Below are positions 41,475 through 50,257 of a stretch of DNA of 64,000 nucleotides, in pieces. The first letter of the stretch is position 1; every line of letters starts with the position of its first letter. The notes beneath the pieces were generated by a model. That model saw only the letters and a list, made by a program, of their open reading frames with translations. It did no database searches and was not told the DNA's origin. Source of the stretch: Methanobacterium sp. PtaB.Bin024 (GTDB lineage Archaea; Methanobacteriota; Methanobacteria; Methanobacteriales; Methanobacteriaceae); the NCBI GenBank assembly GCA_002067065.1, contig MVPY01000043.1, positions 134,501 to 198,500 of the forward strand. Direction: 5' to 3'. The translations under genes were made by a program, and so were the position numbers.

Positions 41475-42530
41475 ATGAAACTTGCAATATTGGGAGCCGG
41501 TTGTTATCGAACCCACGCAGCCAGTGGGATAACAAACTTCAGCCGAGCCTGTGAAGTAGCAGAACAAGTCGGAAAACCAGAGATAGCCATGACCCATTCC
41601 ACCATTACCATGGGTGCAGAGCTCAAGGAACTGGCTGGAGTGGATGAGGTAGTAGTGGCGGACCCATCATTTGGCAATGACTTTAAGGTAATAGATGATT
41701 TTGAATACGAAGCAGTTATTGAAGCTCATAAAACTGACCCTGAAAGCATAATGCCACAGATCAGGGAAAAAGTCAATGCCGTAGCTAAAGACTTACCAAA
41801 ACCACCAGAAGGTGCCATACACTTCACGCACCCTGAGGATCTTGGTTTTGAAGTCACCACTGATGATAGTGAAGCAGTTGAAGGTGCTGACTGGATAATG
41901 ACCTGGTTACCAAAAGGTGACATGCAGATGGGAATCATTAAAGAATTTGCTGATGACCTTAAAGAAGGTGCCATTGTAACCCATGCCTGTACAGTGCCCA
42001 CTACCATGTTCCAGAAGATATTCGAAGACCTGGCAAGCGATGAAATGAATATTGCACCAAAAGTCAATGTATCTTCATATCACCCTGGAGCAGTACCTGA
42101 GATGAAAGGACAGGTATATGTTGCTGAAGGTTACGCATCAGAAGAAGCCATCTGTGATCTAGTAGACTGGGGTGTAGCAGCACGTGGTGATGCCTTTAAA
42201 CTCCCTGCAGAACTATTAGGTCCAGTATGTGACATGTGCTCTGCACTCACTGCCATAACCTACGCTGGAATTTTAAGCTACCGTGACTCAGTAATGAATG
42301 TATTGGGAGCTCCAGCAGGTTTCGCCCAGATGATGGCCAAAGAATCACTAACCCAGGTCACAGATCTGATGAATAGTGTAGGAATTGACCACATGGAAGA
42401 AAAACTTGACCCTGGAGCATTACTGGGAACTGCTGATTCAATGAACTTCGGTGCAGCTGCAGATTTGCTACCTTCAGTCATGGAAGTCATGGAAAACAGG
42501 AAAGGTAAGGGTCCAACCTGTAATATATAA
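41475..42530 (+). CDS. hmd: H2-forming methylene-tetrahydromethanopterin dehydrogenase ([Fe]-hydrogenase)
   Basis: Reduces methenyl-H4MPT with H2 using the iron-guanylylpyridinol (FeGP) cofactor; nickel-free. 351 aa with Rossmann start MKLAILGAGCYRTHAASG containing catalytic His14, the iron-ligand Cys172 in HACTVPTT (equivalent to Cys176 of the Methanocaldococcus enzyme), YHPGAVPEM, and the helical dimerisation domain (CDMCSALTAITYAG). The ATG follows AAAGGAGTGATAGT. The hcg cofactor genes follow directly. In Methanothermobacter hmd is raised under nickel limitation, when F420-reducing NiFe hydrogenase is scarce. Confidence 0.98.
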   Translation: MKLAILGAGCYRTHAASGITNFSRACEVAEQVGKPEIAMTHSTITMGAELKELAGVDEVVVADPSFGNDFKVIDDFEYEAVIEAHKTDPESIMPQIREKVNAVAKDLPKPPEGAIHFTHPEDLGFEVTTDDSEAVEGADWIMTWLPKGDMQMGIIKEFADDLKEGAIVTHACTVPTTMFQKIFEDLASDEMNIAPKVNVSSYHPGAVPEMKGQVYVAEGYASEEAICDLVDWGVAARGDAFKLPAELLGPVCDMCSALTAITYAGILSYRDSVMNVLGAPAGFAQMMAKESLTQVTDLMNSVGIDHMEEKLDPGALLGTADSMNFGAAADLLPSVMEVMENRKGKGPTCNI

Positions 42531-42539
42531 TTAACACCC

Positions 42540-42557
42540 TTTTTTTATTATTTTTTT
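42540..42557 (+). terminator. T-rich terminator after hmd
   Basis: Two T runs (42540-42546 and 42551-42557) shortly after the hmd stop codon, the usual archaeal terminator composition. It may separate abundant hmd mRNA from low-level hcg transcription. Confidence 0.55.
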
Positions 42558-42693
42558 AAAAATTAAACAGAAATAATCGGGTTAAAGCCATTAAAAACAG
42601 TTAAATTTCATAATTATCCAGGAAAATAGCCCTAAACATTGGATTGGATATTTCATAAAAAAATATTATTTATAAAAGCGTAAAGGTGCTAAA

Positions 42694-43734
42694 TTGATAA
42701 ACAAAATTATCAAAAGAGCTTTAAATGAACAGGATTTAAAAAAAGATGAAGTTTTGGATTTGTTTAAAACCAGATCCTATGAAAATATTTTGAAAATTTT
42801 TGAAGCAGCCTCAGAACTTCGAGATTCCAATAACAAATCTATTAAATTAACATCTACAGTTCATTTAACCAATGTATGTAAAATAACACCTAAATGCAAG
42901 TACTGTGGATTTGCAGCTAAAACATCCAGTGAAGGGTACTACTATTCTTTTTCAAAAACAGAAGATGAGATTTTGATGGCTGCTCAGTCAGTGAAAAAGG
43001 CAGGAATTCCACGCATCAGTTGTTCCGGAGCCCATGGATACAATGGTCAACATGCAGTTCAAGCAGCTAAAATTGTAAAAGAAAACACCAACCTGGAATT
43101 ACTGATCAATGTGGGATCAGATTTAACTAAAGAATCTGTAAAACAATTGACAGAATATAATACCGACACAGTATGCTGTAATCTTGAAACAATAAATTTA
43201 AAACTTTTTAATGAATTAAAACCTGGTGAAAAACTGAAAGACAGGTTAATGACATGTAAAATGGTTGAAGATGAAGGTATTGAATTATCTTCAGGTTTAT
43301 TAATTGGAATAGGAGAATCTTATCAGGACCGTGTGAATCATCTTTTCTTTTTGAAAGAATTCCACACATTGGGTGAGGTACCTATAATGGGATTTAACCC
43401 ATACATGGAAACTCCCATGGAGAATCATCCTCCCTGTTCTTTGATTGAGCAGATGAAGACCATTGCCATTACCAGATTGGTCTTCCAGGACATGAGGATC
43501 ACTGTTCCCACCCCCACCATTGGCCCGGAGAATGTTAAGTTCTCCCTCATGGCAGGAGCAGATAATGTGGCAACAGTTATACCCGACCATTACCCCCTGG
43601 ATGTTAAAGGAGTGGGATCTTCAACATATGGAAACTTTAAAGAGGTTGTTAAAACTATCAGGGAGCTTGGACTTAACCCTGAAATTAATGAAATCCCATG
43701 TCCTGTTAAAGAAGTGGGAATAACTAAAACATGA
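42694..43734 (+). CDS. hcgA: Radical SAM enzyme HcgA (HmdB)
   Basis: 346 aa radical SAM protein of the BioB/HydE-like group with the unusual cluster motif Cx5CxxC (CKITPKCKYC), characteristic of HmdB/HcgA. It is needed for FeGP cofactor synthesis, probably for the pyridinol ring or acyl group. Other motifs are ISCSGAHGYNGQ and GLLIGIGES. The start is TTG with AAAGGTGCTAAA upstream. First of the hcgA-B-C-D block. Confidence 0.93.
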   Translation: MINKIIKRALNEQDLKKDEVLDLFKTRSYENILKIFEAASELRDSNNKSIKLTSTVHLTNVCKITPKCKYCGFAAKTSSEGYYYSFSKTEDEILMAAQSVKKAGIPRISCSGAHGYNGQHAVQAAKIVKENTNLELLINVGSDLTKESVKQLTEYNTDTVCCNLETINLKLFNELKPGEKLKDRLMTCKMVEDEGIELSSGLLIGIGESYQDRVNHLFFLKEFHTLGEVPIMGFNPYMETPMENHPPCSLIEQMKTIAITRLVFQDMRITVPTPTIGPENVKFSLMAGADNVATVIPDHYPLDVKGVGSSTYGNFKEVVKTIRELGLNPEINEIPCPVKEVGITKT

Positions 43735-43788
43735 TCCTTGAACGTGGATAAAAACAACTGATGTATCAAAAGTTAAGGAAGATAGTTC

Positions 43789-44268
43789 ATGAACTTTGAT
43801 GAAACAGTAAAAAATGCTTATCATGAATCGGTGCAGGATGAACGTTTCGGAGACACAGAAGATGAACTGATAGCCCTCCGCAATCATATCCGGTCCTGTA
43901 GGAGGATTGTGGTTCCTAACAAAAATACAGTTAAAACATCTGCCATAAACGAAGTTTTAACCAGATTTAACTTACCTAGTGCTGAACATGTGTTCATTCA
44001 CACTAACTCTGCAGATCTATCACGAACTCCAGCCATTACCAAGGCCATATTAGCCCTGGATATTTGTGACTGTGATCTGGTGATTGCCAGGGGACGTCTG
44101 GGAGTACCTGGTTCTGGATCATTACTGGTAATAATGGATAAAAAGGGCAGAATATTATCAGCTGCCACATCACCATCACATATCTTGCATGGTAAAGAAG
44201 TTCAGGATGCAGTAAAAGATGAAATAACCGAGGCTCTCGTGAGAATTGGATTTTCGGTGGTGGAATGA
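43789..44268 (+). CDS. hcgB: HcgB, FeGP cofactor guanylyltransferase
   Basis: 159 aa. HcgB joins GMP from GTP to the pyridinol precursor to give guanylylpyridinol. The sequence matches the family (RRIVVPNKNTVKTSAINEVL, DLVIARGRLGVPGSGSLLVIMD, ILSAATSPSHILHG). The ATG lies about 50 bp after hcgA, and the end overlaps hcgC by 4 bp (ATGA). Confidence 0.92.
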   Translation: MNFDETVKNAYHESVQDERFGDTEDELIALRNHIRSCRRIVVPNKNTVKTSAINEVLTRFNLPSAEHVFIHTNSADLSRTPAITKAILALDICDCDLVIARGRLGVPGSGSLLVIMDKKGRILSAATSPSHILHGKEVQDAVKDEITEALVRIGFSVVE

Positions 44269-45044
44269 TTATAAAAGAAAGGGGAATTACAGAAGAAGTT
44301 TTCACCATGTACTCTGGAATAAAAGTAGGGGATATAGTTAACAGAATAGGAGATATTAAATGTGAAGCCACACTCCAATGGATTGAATCATTGGACGTGA
44401 ACGTGGATGAAACAGTCATTGTAGGGGCATACATCACTGGGATGAAACTTGCTGAACAATTTAAGGAATTTTCAAGTGTCACAGTAGTTGATATTCAACC
44501 CAATCTAGAACACCTTTTAGGAGATGGTGTGAAGTTCACTGATGATCTATCCAGGATCAAAGAAGCTGATCTGGTAGTGGACACCACGGGTTTGGGAGGT
44601 TTAAGTCCCCAAACAGTTAGAGAATTTGTTAATAATGATGTTTCAATATTTATAGCAGAAGATCCCACTTCAGACGGGAGTGACCACCATATTAATGAAA
44701 AAAGCAACATAAATGACAGAATTGATGATGCTGATTCAAAATATAAGGGGATATTAAAAACTGGAGGATTAAACACTAAAACTTCAGGAACAATGACATT
44801 TACTATGGAAGTCCTCCGGAAAAGTTTGGGTGATGTTTTAGAAAGTAACGGAGTACTTTATGGTGTGGCAGGAATGAATTTCTATGAAGGGGTCATCTTC
44901 AAGGAAAAAGATCATTATAAGTTTTCATCACTTCTGAGGGAACCTGCACTGATAATATCCGCATTACAACCATTATCATCAGATGATACGATAGAAAACT
45001 ATTTATCAAAAATAAATTCTACGGTGGAAGATGTTAGCATCTGA
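44265..45044 (+). CDS. hcgC: HcgC, SAM-dependent pyridinol methyltransferase
   Basis: 259 aa. HcgC methylates C3 of the pyridinol precursor of the FeGP cofactor. It has a Rossmann-like core (ETVIVGAYITGMKLAEQF, VVDIQPNLEHLL, DLVVDTTGLGGL). The ATG overlaps the hcgB stop; TCGGTGGTGGA is the ribosome binding site. The end overlaps hcgD by 14 bp, so B-C-D are translationally coupled. Confidence 0.91.
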   Translation: MIIKERGITEEVFTMYSGIKVGDIVNRIGDIKCEATLQWIESLDVNVDETVIVGAYITGMKLAEQFKEFSSVTVVDIQPNLEHLLGDGVKFTDDLSRIKEADLVVDTTGLGGLSPQTVREFVNNDVSIFIAEDPTSDGSDHHINEKSNINDRIDDADSKYKGILKTGGLNTKTSGTMTFTMEVLRKSLGDVLESNGVLYGVAGMNFYEGVIFKEKDHYKFSSLLREPALIISALQPLSSDDTIENYLSKINSTVEDVSI

Positions 45045-45756
45045 ATTATTCAAAATAATTGAAAATAAGGTTCCCCTCAGTCTAGCCTTAAAGGATGATA
45101 AAGTAGGATTCATGGGTCCAGGCCATCCAGATGAAATTGAGGTGGAGAACGTAGCGGTAATTTTAGACATCCTTCCAGAAACTGATCCAAACAGTGAGGA
45201 AACAGATCTCTTAGTTTGTCACCATCCCTCACTGTTTCCTCCAACAACTCCCACTTACATCATCCATTCCAATTGGGATATCGTCCAGGGTGGTGCCAAT
45301 GATGCCCTGGTCGATTCCCTGAAATTAAATGTAATCGATGTTTTAGAAGAGGAAACAGGAATAGGGAGGATTTGCAAAGAAGAATTCACACTTGATGGTT
45401 TTGTAGGAAGGGTGTTTAATTCTCTTGATGTGGATCATATAAGAATTGTCCAGGGAAAGGAGAGTAATATTAAAAAACTAGCCGTAATATCGGGTTTTGG
45501 GTTAAACACTCACTACATTAAACTTGCAAGTGAAAAAGGAGTTGATTTATTGTTATCTGGTGATCTCACCCATCCTGGTGCTATACTTGCCCAGAAGTTA
45601 GGTATTAACCTGGTGGATGCCACCCACCGTGCCACAGAAATCCCTGGGTTGGTGAAACTTTGCCAGATATTAAACGAATTAGGGGTAAATGCCGATGTAA
45701 AACATACCAATAGGTCATGGGAGACGTATCAATCCCATAATATACCTACGAGCTAA
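45031..45756 (+). CDS. hcgD: HcgD, NIF3-like iron-binding protein
   Basis: 241 aa NIF3-family protein; HcgD binds two irons and is proposed to deliver iron to the FeGP cofactor. Metal-ligand motifs are visible: VCHHPSLFPP, LLSGDLTHPGAILA and DATHRATEIPG near the C-terminus. The ATG at 45031 lies within the end of hcgC, with ACGGTGGAAG upstream. Confidence 0.91.
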   Translation: MLASELFKIIENKVPLSLALKDDKVGFMGPGHPDEIEVENVAVILDILPETDPNSEETDLLVCHHPSLFPPTTPTYIIHSNWDIVQGGANDALVDSLKLNVIDVLEEETGIGRICKEEFTLDGFVGRVFNSLDVDHIRIVQGKESNIKKLAVISGFGLNTHYIKLASEKGVDLLLSGDLTHPGAILAQKLGINLVDATHRATEIPGLVKLCQILNELGVNADVKHTNRSWETYQSHNIPTS

Positions 45757-45844
45757 TTAATCATATGGACGTTATAAATTCATTAAAAAAGTTCATTAAA
45801 ATTATTAAAGAGAAAAAGGAGTAAAATAAACAAAACAAAAAAGT

Positions 45845-45872
45845 AATACTTTCTTAAGATAAAGTATTTATA
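45845..45872 (+). promoter_or_regulatory. Palindromic operator and TATA box upstream of hcgE
   Basis: A perfect inverted repeat AATACTTT-N8-AAAGTATT (45845-45868) overlaps a TATA-like TATTTATA (45865-45872). Binding here would block promoter access. The predicted transcript start is near 45895, leaving a leader of about 320 nt before hcgE. Confidence 0.55.
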
Positions 45873-45892
45873 GTACTTAGTACTAATACTAG

Positions 45893-46050
45893 TTTGGAGA
45901 GGTTTTGCCTCATCACACCTCCTCCAAAAGTTCAATAGAAGGATGTAATACTGTAGAGTAGAAAAATCCGGATATTGTATGAATAGTAGGGCATCTGAAG
46001 ATTAAAAAAACATTTTTCGCTCAAATGTATCACAAGATTTGGATGCCCTT
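45893..46050 (+). ncRNA. Candidate structured leader or small RNA upstream of hcgE
   Basis: Just downstream of a palindromic promoter, the DNA can form an outer stem AGGGCATC/GATGCCCT (45988-45995 with 46042-46049) enclosing ACATTT/AAATGT (46010-46015 with 46023-46028, loop TTCGCTC). A 5' region has alternative pairings TTTGGAG.../CCTCCAAA and GAGG/CCTC (45893-45928). No protein gene fits this 458-bp gap. This is a structural prediction by eye, without covariation support. Confidence 0.35.
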
Positions 46051-46167
46051 CAATTCTAATTTTTGTCACTACTACTACATAAACTAATCCTACTAATACA
46101 AACAAACATCCATACATCCTAAAATAATGCATCACTTCACTTAAGAAAGTATTATTGAACTATTTTG

Positions 46168-46209
46168 GTGATGATACTTTTTAGGTTAGTGATGATACTC
46201 TTTAGGGAT
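46168..46209 (+). repeat. 21-bp tandem duplication just before hcgE
   Basis: GTGATGATACT at 46168-46178 recurs at 46189-46199, within two adjacent 21-bp units (second copy slightly diverged). The copies contain GTGATGAT, which resembles both the ribosome binding site and an archaeal C-box. The hcgE start codon is 6 bp beyond the second copy. Confidence 0.6.
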
Positions 46210-46214
46210 ATTAA

Positions 46215-46853
46215 ATGAAAATAGAAGAAATGGAAAATAATAAGGTTCCCAAAGGCCACGTAACTTTAGTGGGATTGGGAAGACTGGGAATACGAACAGG
46301 ACTCAATTTAACCCAGACACACCGGGGAGGACCCCAAAAAATAACGGCAATTGATTCCCAGAAAATATCATCAGGCGATATAATTTTCAAAATCCTGGGA
46401 GGAAACATAGGAGACTACAAGGTAGACCTTCTCTATGAACTTAGAGGTATTAAAGAGGTTATAACCATCAGGGAAGACATTGACCTGCAAAATTTGGATT
46501 ATATAAAGGGTGATGTGGTATGTGTGGAGATAGCTGGGGGAAATACCATTCCTACCACTGCAGCCATCATAAAAAGGGCACATAAGATTGGTGCAACCAC
46601 CATAAGCACCGCAGGGGTTTTTGGGATAGGAGATGAAAAAATAGAAGTAATTGAAATTTCCGAAGCAGACCGCAGTAATCCAGTTATCAATGAATTAAGA
46701 AAACAGGGCATAAACCATCATCATACTGTTGTAACCACCGGAAAGTTCATCAGGGATAGGGAACCGGTAACTCCTTATATGCTGGATGAAATTGCAAACA
46801 GAATGACCATGGAAATATTAAAAGCATTGGAGTCACGCAATTTGGGGAAATAA
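46215..46853 (+). CDS. hcgE: HcgE, E1/ThiF-like adenylyltransferase
   Basis: 212 aa. HcgE is a ubiquitin-E1/ThiF-like enzyme that adenylylates the carboxyl group of the guanylylpyridinol precursor. Visible are the nucleotide-binding VTLVGLGRLGIRTGL and the DxxxI segment TAIDSQKISSGDIIFKILGG. The ATG follows TTTAGGGATATTAA. It is separated from hcgD by a 458-bp region with its own promoter. Confidence 0.91.
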   Translation: MKIEEMENNKVPKGHVTLVGLGRLGIRTGLNLTQTHRGGPQKITAIDSQKISSGDIIFKILGGNIGDYKVDLLYELRGIKEVITIREDIDLQNLDYIKGDVVCVEIAGGNTIPTTAAIIKRAHKIGATTISTAGVFGIGDEKIEVIEISEADRSNPVINELRKQGINHHHTVVTTGKFIRDREPVTPYMLDEIANRMTMEILKALESRNLGK

Positions 46854-47061
46854 TCACGCTGGAAAAATCAGTGCCATGTTATTTTATAAAAAAAACTTGT
46901 AGTACTTGCGAAGGAAAATCATTGATAATATCTATTCAAAAAACTGCATTTAACACATTTAACTTTAAAAATTTGTGTTTCAACACATTCAATTTCAAAA
47001 AAACCCGCATTTAAACACTTTAAATGAATTTACCAGAACATTGTAAGATGGTTGATGTATC

Positions 47062-47571
47062 ATGACAATTACAGTTGCCACCGCCGAATGCTTCACCCAT
47101 GGTATCATTGCCCGGGAAATACATGCATGTACCCAAGGATATCAGGGAGAATTTGGTCCCCAGGTATTGAAGCCAGAATCCTTGAAAAACTTTCAAGATA
47201 ATGTGATACTTCTATGTGGGATGTTCATTCCCACACTCAGTGCACTCAAATCAGTTTTAAAGGTTGATCCACCTAAACCACATAAAATCATTAATGGGAT
47301 AAAGGTTTATCATGAAAAAGAGGACCAGGAAGTGGCATTGCTAATGGCACGAGCAGTTAAAAAAATTTCTGGAGCGGATGTTGGAATAGGAACCACAGCT
47401 GGGATCGGAAGGGGTGGAATATCAATTGTGACGCAGGATAAAACGGTTAGAATCAATTCAGATGAATATGCGGATTTGTGTTCTCCCAATTCCGAGCAAC
47501 TTCTGTCACGGCAAAGATCAGGGGTGAAAAAAACTCTGATTTTACTTGAACAGATTTTAAACCAGCAATAA
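47062..47571 (+). CDS. hcgF: HcgF, guanylylpyridinol-binding protein
   Basis: 169 aa (UPF0254 family). HcgF forms a thioester between a conserved Cys and the guanylylpyridinol carboxyl group, downstream of HcgE. The N-terminus TVATAECFTHGIIAREIH has Cys10 at the position of the reactive Cys9 of the characterised protein. GIGTTAGIGRGGISIVT is the other conserved segment. It starts about 208 bp after hcgE, with GATGGTTGATGTATC upstream. Confidence 0.91.
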   Translation: MTITVATAECFTHGIIAREIHACTQGYQGEFGPQVLKPESLKNFQDNVILLCGMFIPTLSALKSVLKVDPPKPHKIINGIKVYHEKEDQEVALLMARAVKKISGADVGIGTTAGIGRGGISIVTQDKTVRINSDEYADLCSPNSEQLLSRQRSGVKKTLILLEQILNQQ

Positions 47572-47799
47572 GAAATAAATGGATGTCATAAGATGTTAAT
47601 ATCTTCACGCATTAATGAACTTTTTTGACTTCATATCCCATTTTTCTTTTTTTAAATATTTGATTGTATTATCTTTTTCTTTAATTTCTACAAAACGTAA
47701 TAATAACAAAGAAATGGAAAATATTATATATATCGAATTTAGTTAATTCTAACGAGAAATTAAACTAAATAAATCATGTATAAATTGGGTGATACAGTT

Positions 47800-49593
47800 A
47801 TGCATCATAAGTTTGTTATATTTCCATTTACTGCCATGGTGGGGCAGAAAATACTGAAAAAAGCACTTCTTATAAATGCCATTGATCCTTCAATAGGAGG
47901 AGTGCTCATAAAAGGAGATAAAGGAACAGGGAAATCAACGTTCGTTCGTTCACTTTCATATCTGTTACCTGAAATAGAAATCGTGGAAGGTTGTTCCTTT
48001 AACTGCCATCCATCTGATATCAAATTAATGTGTCATTCTTGCCAGGAAAAATATAAAAATGGAGGCACACTCCCTAAACTTAGTAAAAGAATGGAAATCG
48101 TGGACATGCCCATATCAGCCACTGAAGATATGGTAATTGGAACTATAGATATAAAAAAAGTCTTAAAAAAAGGAATTAAAGCTTTAGAACCAGGAATTTT
48201 GGCACGAGCTAACCGCAACATCCTCTATATTGATGAAGTGAACCTTTTAGATGATCATTTGGTAAATGTACTTCTTGATTCTGCAGCTATGGGTGTGAAT
48301 CTGGTGGAAAGAGAAGGAATCTCTATTTATCATCCATCTAGGTTTATTCTGGTTGGAACCATGAATCCGGAAGAAGGTGACCTGCGTCCTCAAATATTAG
48401 ATCGTTTTGGGCTCTCGGTGGAAGTTAAAGCTCTTGAATCAAAGGAAGAACGTCTCAAAGTAATGCAATACCGACGCGAATTTGATCATGATCCCTGGGA
48501 ATTTGAACAAAAATTCAAAACCCAGCAGGAAAACTTACAGGATAAGATCATTCAGGCTCAGAAATTACTACCTCAGGTAATGATTTCGCAGGACATGCTG
48601 GAAAAGATAGTGGAAATAATCACCAGTCTGGGCATAAAAACCCACAGAGCAGATATTGTTATGGAAAAAACATCCAGAGCACTGGCAGCATTGGATGGTA
48701 GAACTGAGGTAGCAGAAGAAGATCTTAAGGAAGCTGCCTTAATGGCTCTACCACATAGAATGAAGCAATTACCATTCCAAAAAGATGAACCTCTCACCCA
48801 GGAGGCCATTGAAAACATGATTCATGGTGAACCTCCTGAAGAAACTTTTGAAATAGATCGACAACGTCAATTGAAAAAGAACATCACCAGAACGGAGGTT
48901 AAAGGAGCCTTACAGGGAAAAAATAGTTCAAAAGTCACGGGGAGAAGGGGAATGTATCTGAAAGCCAGGGATAGTAAGAAACCTGCCAGTTTGGCAGTGG
49001 ATGCCACTGTGCGCAAGGCAGCACGGGAAAATAATAATGGAAAATTGGTGGTGCTGCCTGAACATGTAATGGAAAAGGTTCGTGTTAGTAAAGGGGAATC
49101 CCTCTACATCATACTCTTGGACTCATCATCTTCCATGCGAATGGATAAGAAAATAGGGTTTGCCAAAAGCCTTTCATGGCTCCTTTTAAAGGAATCTTAT
49201 GAAAAAAAGAACAAAATTGCACTCCTGGCGTTCAGGGGAGACGATGCTGAGATATTGTCTTCTCCAACCAGAGATGTGAATAAGATCGAAGAATCCCTGG
49301 AGAATTTACCCACTGGGGGTAAAACACCCCTTACTCCGGCTATCTATCAGGCGTTGGAAATGGCTAAACTTGAAAAAAGGGCAACACCCACTCTGGTGGT
49401 GATTTCCGATGGTCGCGGGAATGTGTTCTTGGAAGATAATCTTGAAACAGATATAAAACTCATTTCAGAAATGATTGATGGTGTTAACATGGTTTTTGTC
49501 AACGCTGAAACTAGAAATAGAAGCATCGGTGTTTTGGAAGATATCTCCATTAGTTTTACAGCACCACACTTTTACTTGGATGAAGTGGTTTAA
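47800..49593 (+). CDS. Chelatase motor subunit, fused ChlI (AAA+) and ChlD (VWA) type
   Basis: About 597 aa. Residues 1-320 are an AAA+ ATPase of the magnesium/cobalt chelatase I-subunit type (GDKGTGKSTFVRSL, LYIDEVNLLDDHLVNVLLD, GTMNPEEGDLRPQILDRFGL). Residues 400-597 are a VWA domain with MIDAS motif (ILLDSSSSM, GGKTPLTPA, VISDGRGN). Such proteins power metal insertion into tetrapyrroles together with a CobN/ChlH subunit, encoded here at 52645. GGTGATACAGTT favours the ATG at 47800 over 47776. The metal and ring substrate are not known for archaeal versions. Confidence 0.9.
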   Translation: MHHKFVIFPFTAMVGQKILKKALLINAIDPSIGGVLIKGDKGTGKSTFVRSLSYLLPEIEIVEGCSFNCHPSDIKLMCHSCQEKYKNGGTLPKLSKRMEIVDMPISATEDMVIGTIDIKKVLKKGIKALEPGILARANRNILYIDEVNLLDDHLVNVLLDSAAMGVNLVEREGISIYHPSRFILVGTMNPEEGDLRPQILDRFGLSVEVKALESKEERLKVMQYRREFDHDPWEFEQKFKTQQENLQDKIIQAQKLLPQVMISQDMLEKIVEIITSLGIKTHRADIVMEKTSRALAALDGRTEVAEEDLKEAALMALPHRMKQLPFQKDEPLTQEAIENMIHGEPPEETFEIDRQRQLKKNITRTEVKGALQGKNSSKVTGRRGMYLKARDSKKPASLAVDATVRKAARENNNGKLVVLPEHVMEKVRVSKGESLYIILLDSSSSMRMDKKIGFAKSLSWLLLKESYEKKNKIALLAFRGDDAEILSSPTRDVNKIEESLENLPTGGKTPLTPAIYQALEMAKLEKRATPTLVVISDGRGNVFLEDNLETDIKLISEMIDGVNMVFVNAETRNRSIGVLEDISISFTAPHFYLDEVV

Positions 49594-49705
49594 AGACGAA
49601 GATTTGGGCTTATAGTAGAATTAAACCAATAATAGATTGCAGAAAGACAAAAAAAATGGTAAAAACAAAGAAAAAGGACAAAAAAATTTAGTAAGGAGAT
49701 AATAT

Positions 49706-50257
49706 ATGAATTTAAAAAAATTTACCACCCGAGATTTGACATTCATTGGCATGATAATAGCTTTAATGTTCATTGTACAGGCTGTTACCATTTTGGGTGT
49801 CTCTGCATTCACACCTTTCGAACCAGCTAAATCAGTGGCTTCAGCATTTTTTGTGAGCATTGTAATTGCCATTGGACTGGCTAAAGTGGGAAAAATCGGT
49901 ACATTCACCATTATTGGCGTAGTAAATGGGATAATATGTGGATTTATAATGCCAGCATTTTTACCATTACTCCCCACCACAGTACTGGGAGGTTTAGCAG
50001 CAGATGCTGTTATTAAAATTAAATATGGAGAATATGGGGTTAGAAATTCTTTAATAACAGCTTGTGGAATTAACCAGCTGGTGGAAACCTTTGTAATCCT
50101 CACAGTTCCCTTTTTCTTCGGGTTTTCTCAAACCATTCTCACCCCTACCCTGATACTGGTATCAGCATTGATAACCACAACCCTCGGTGTTCTGGGAGGT
50201 TTTGTTGGTTCGAAAATAGTTCAGGAACTCAAAAAGGCAGGGGCGATTGGTGAGTGA
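49706..50257 (+). CDS. ECF transporter substrate-binding (S) component, substrate unknown
   Basis: 183 aa with about five to six membrane segments and no soluble domain, the size and pattern of ECF S-components (LTFIGMIIALMFIVQAVTI, VVNGIICGFIMPAFLPLLPTTVLGGLAADAVI). The motif pattern recalls the Trep_Strep/MptA-type group, which I cannot confirm. It is followed directly by the T and A components. Its place between two chelatase genes suggests a tetrapyrrole, corrinoid or metal-related substrate. The ATG follows AAGGAGATAATAT. Confidence 0.8.
   Translation: MNLKKFTTRDLTFIGMIIALMFIVQAVTILGVSAFTPFEPAKSVASAFFVSIVIAIGLAKVGKIGTFTIIGVVNGIICGFIMPAFLPLLPTTVLGGLAADAVIKIKYGEYGVRNSLITACGINQLVETFVILTVPFFFGFSQTILTPTLILVSALITTTLGVLGGFVGSKIVQELKKAGAIGE

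Noticed and set aside
45932..46135. 67-codon minus-strand ORF between hcgD and hcgE
   Set aside because: No ribosome binding site and no similarity; the inverted repeats on the plus strand explain the region better.
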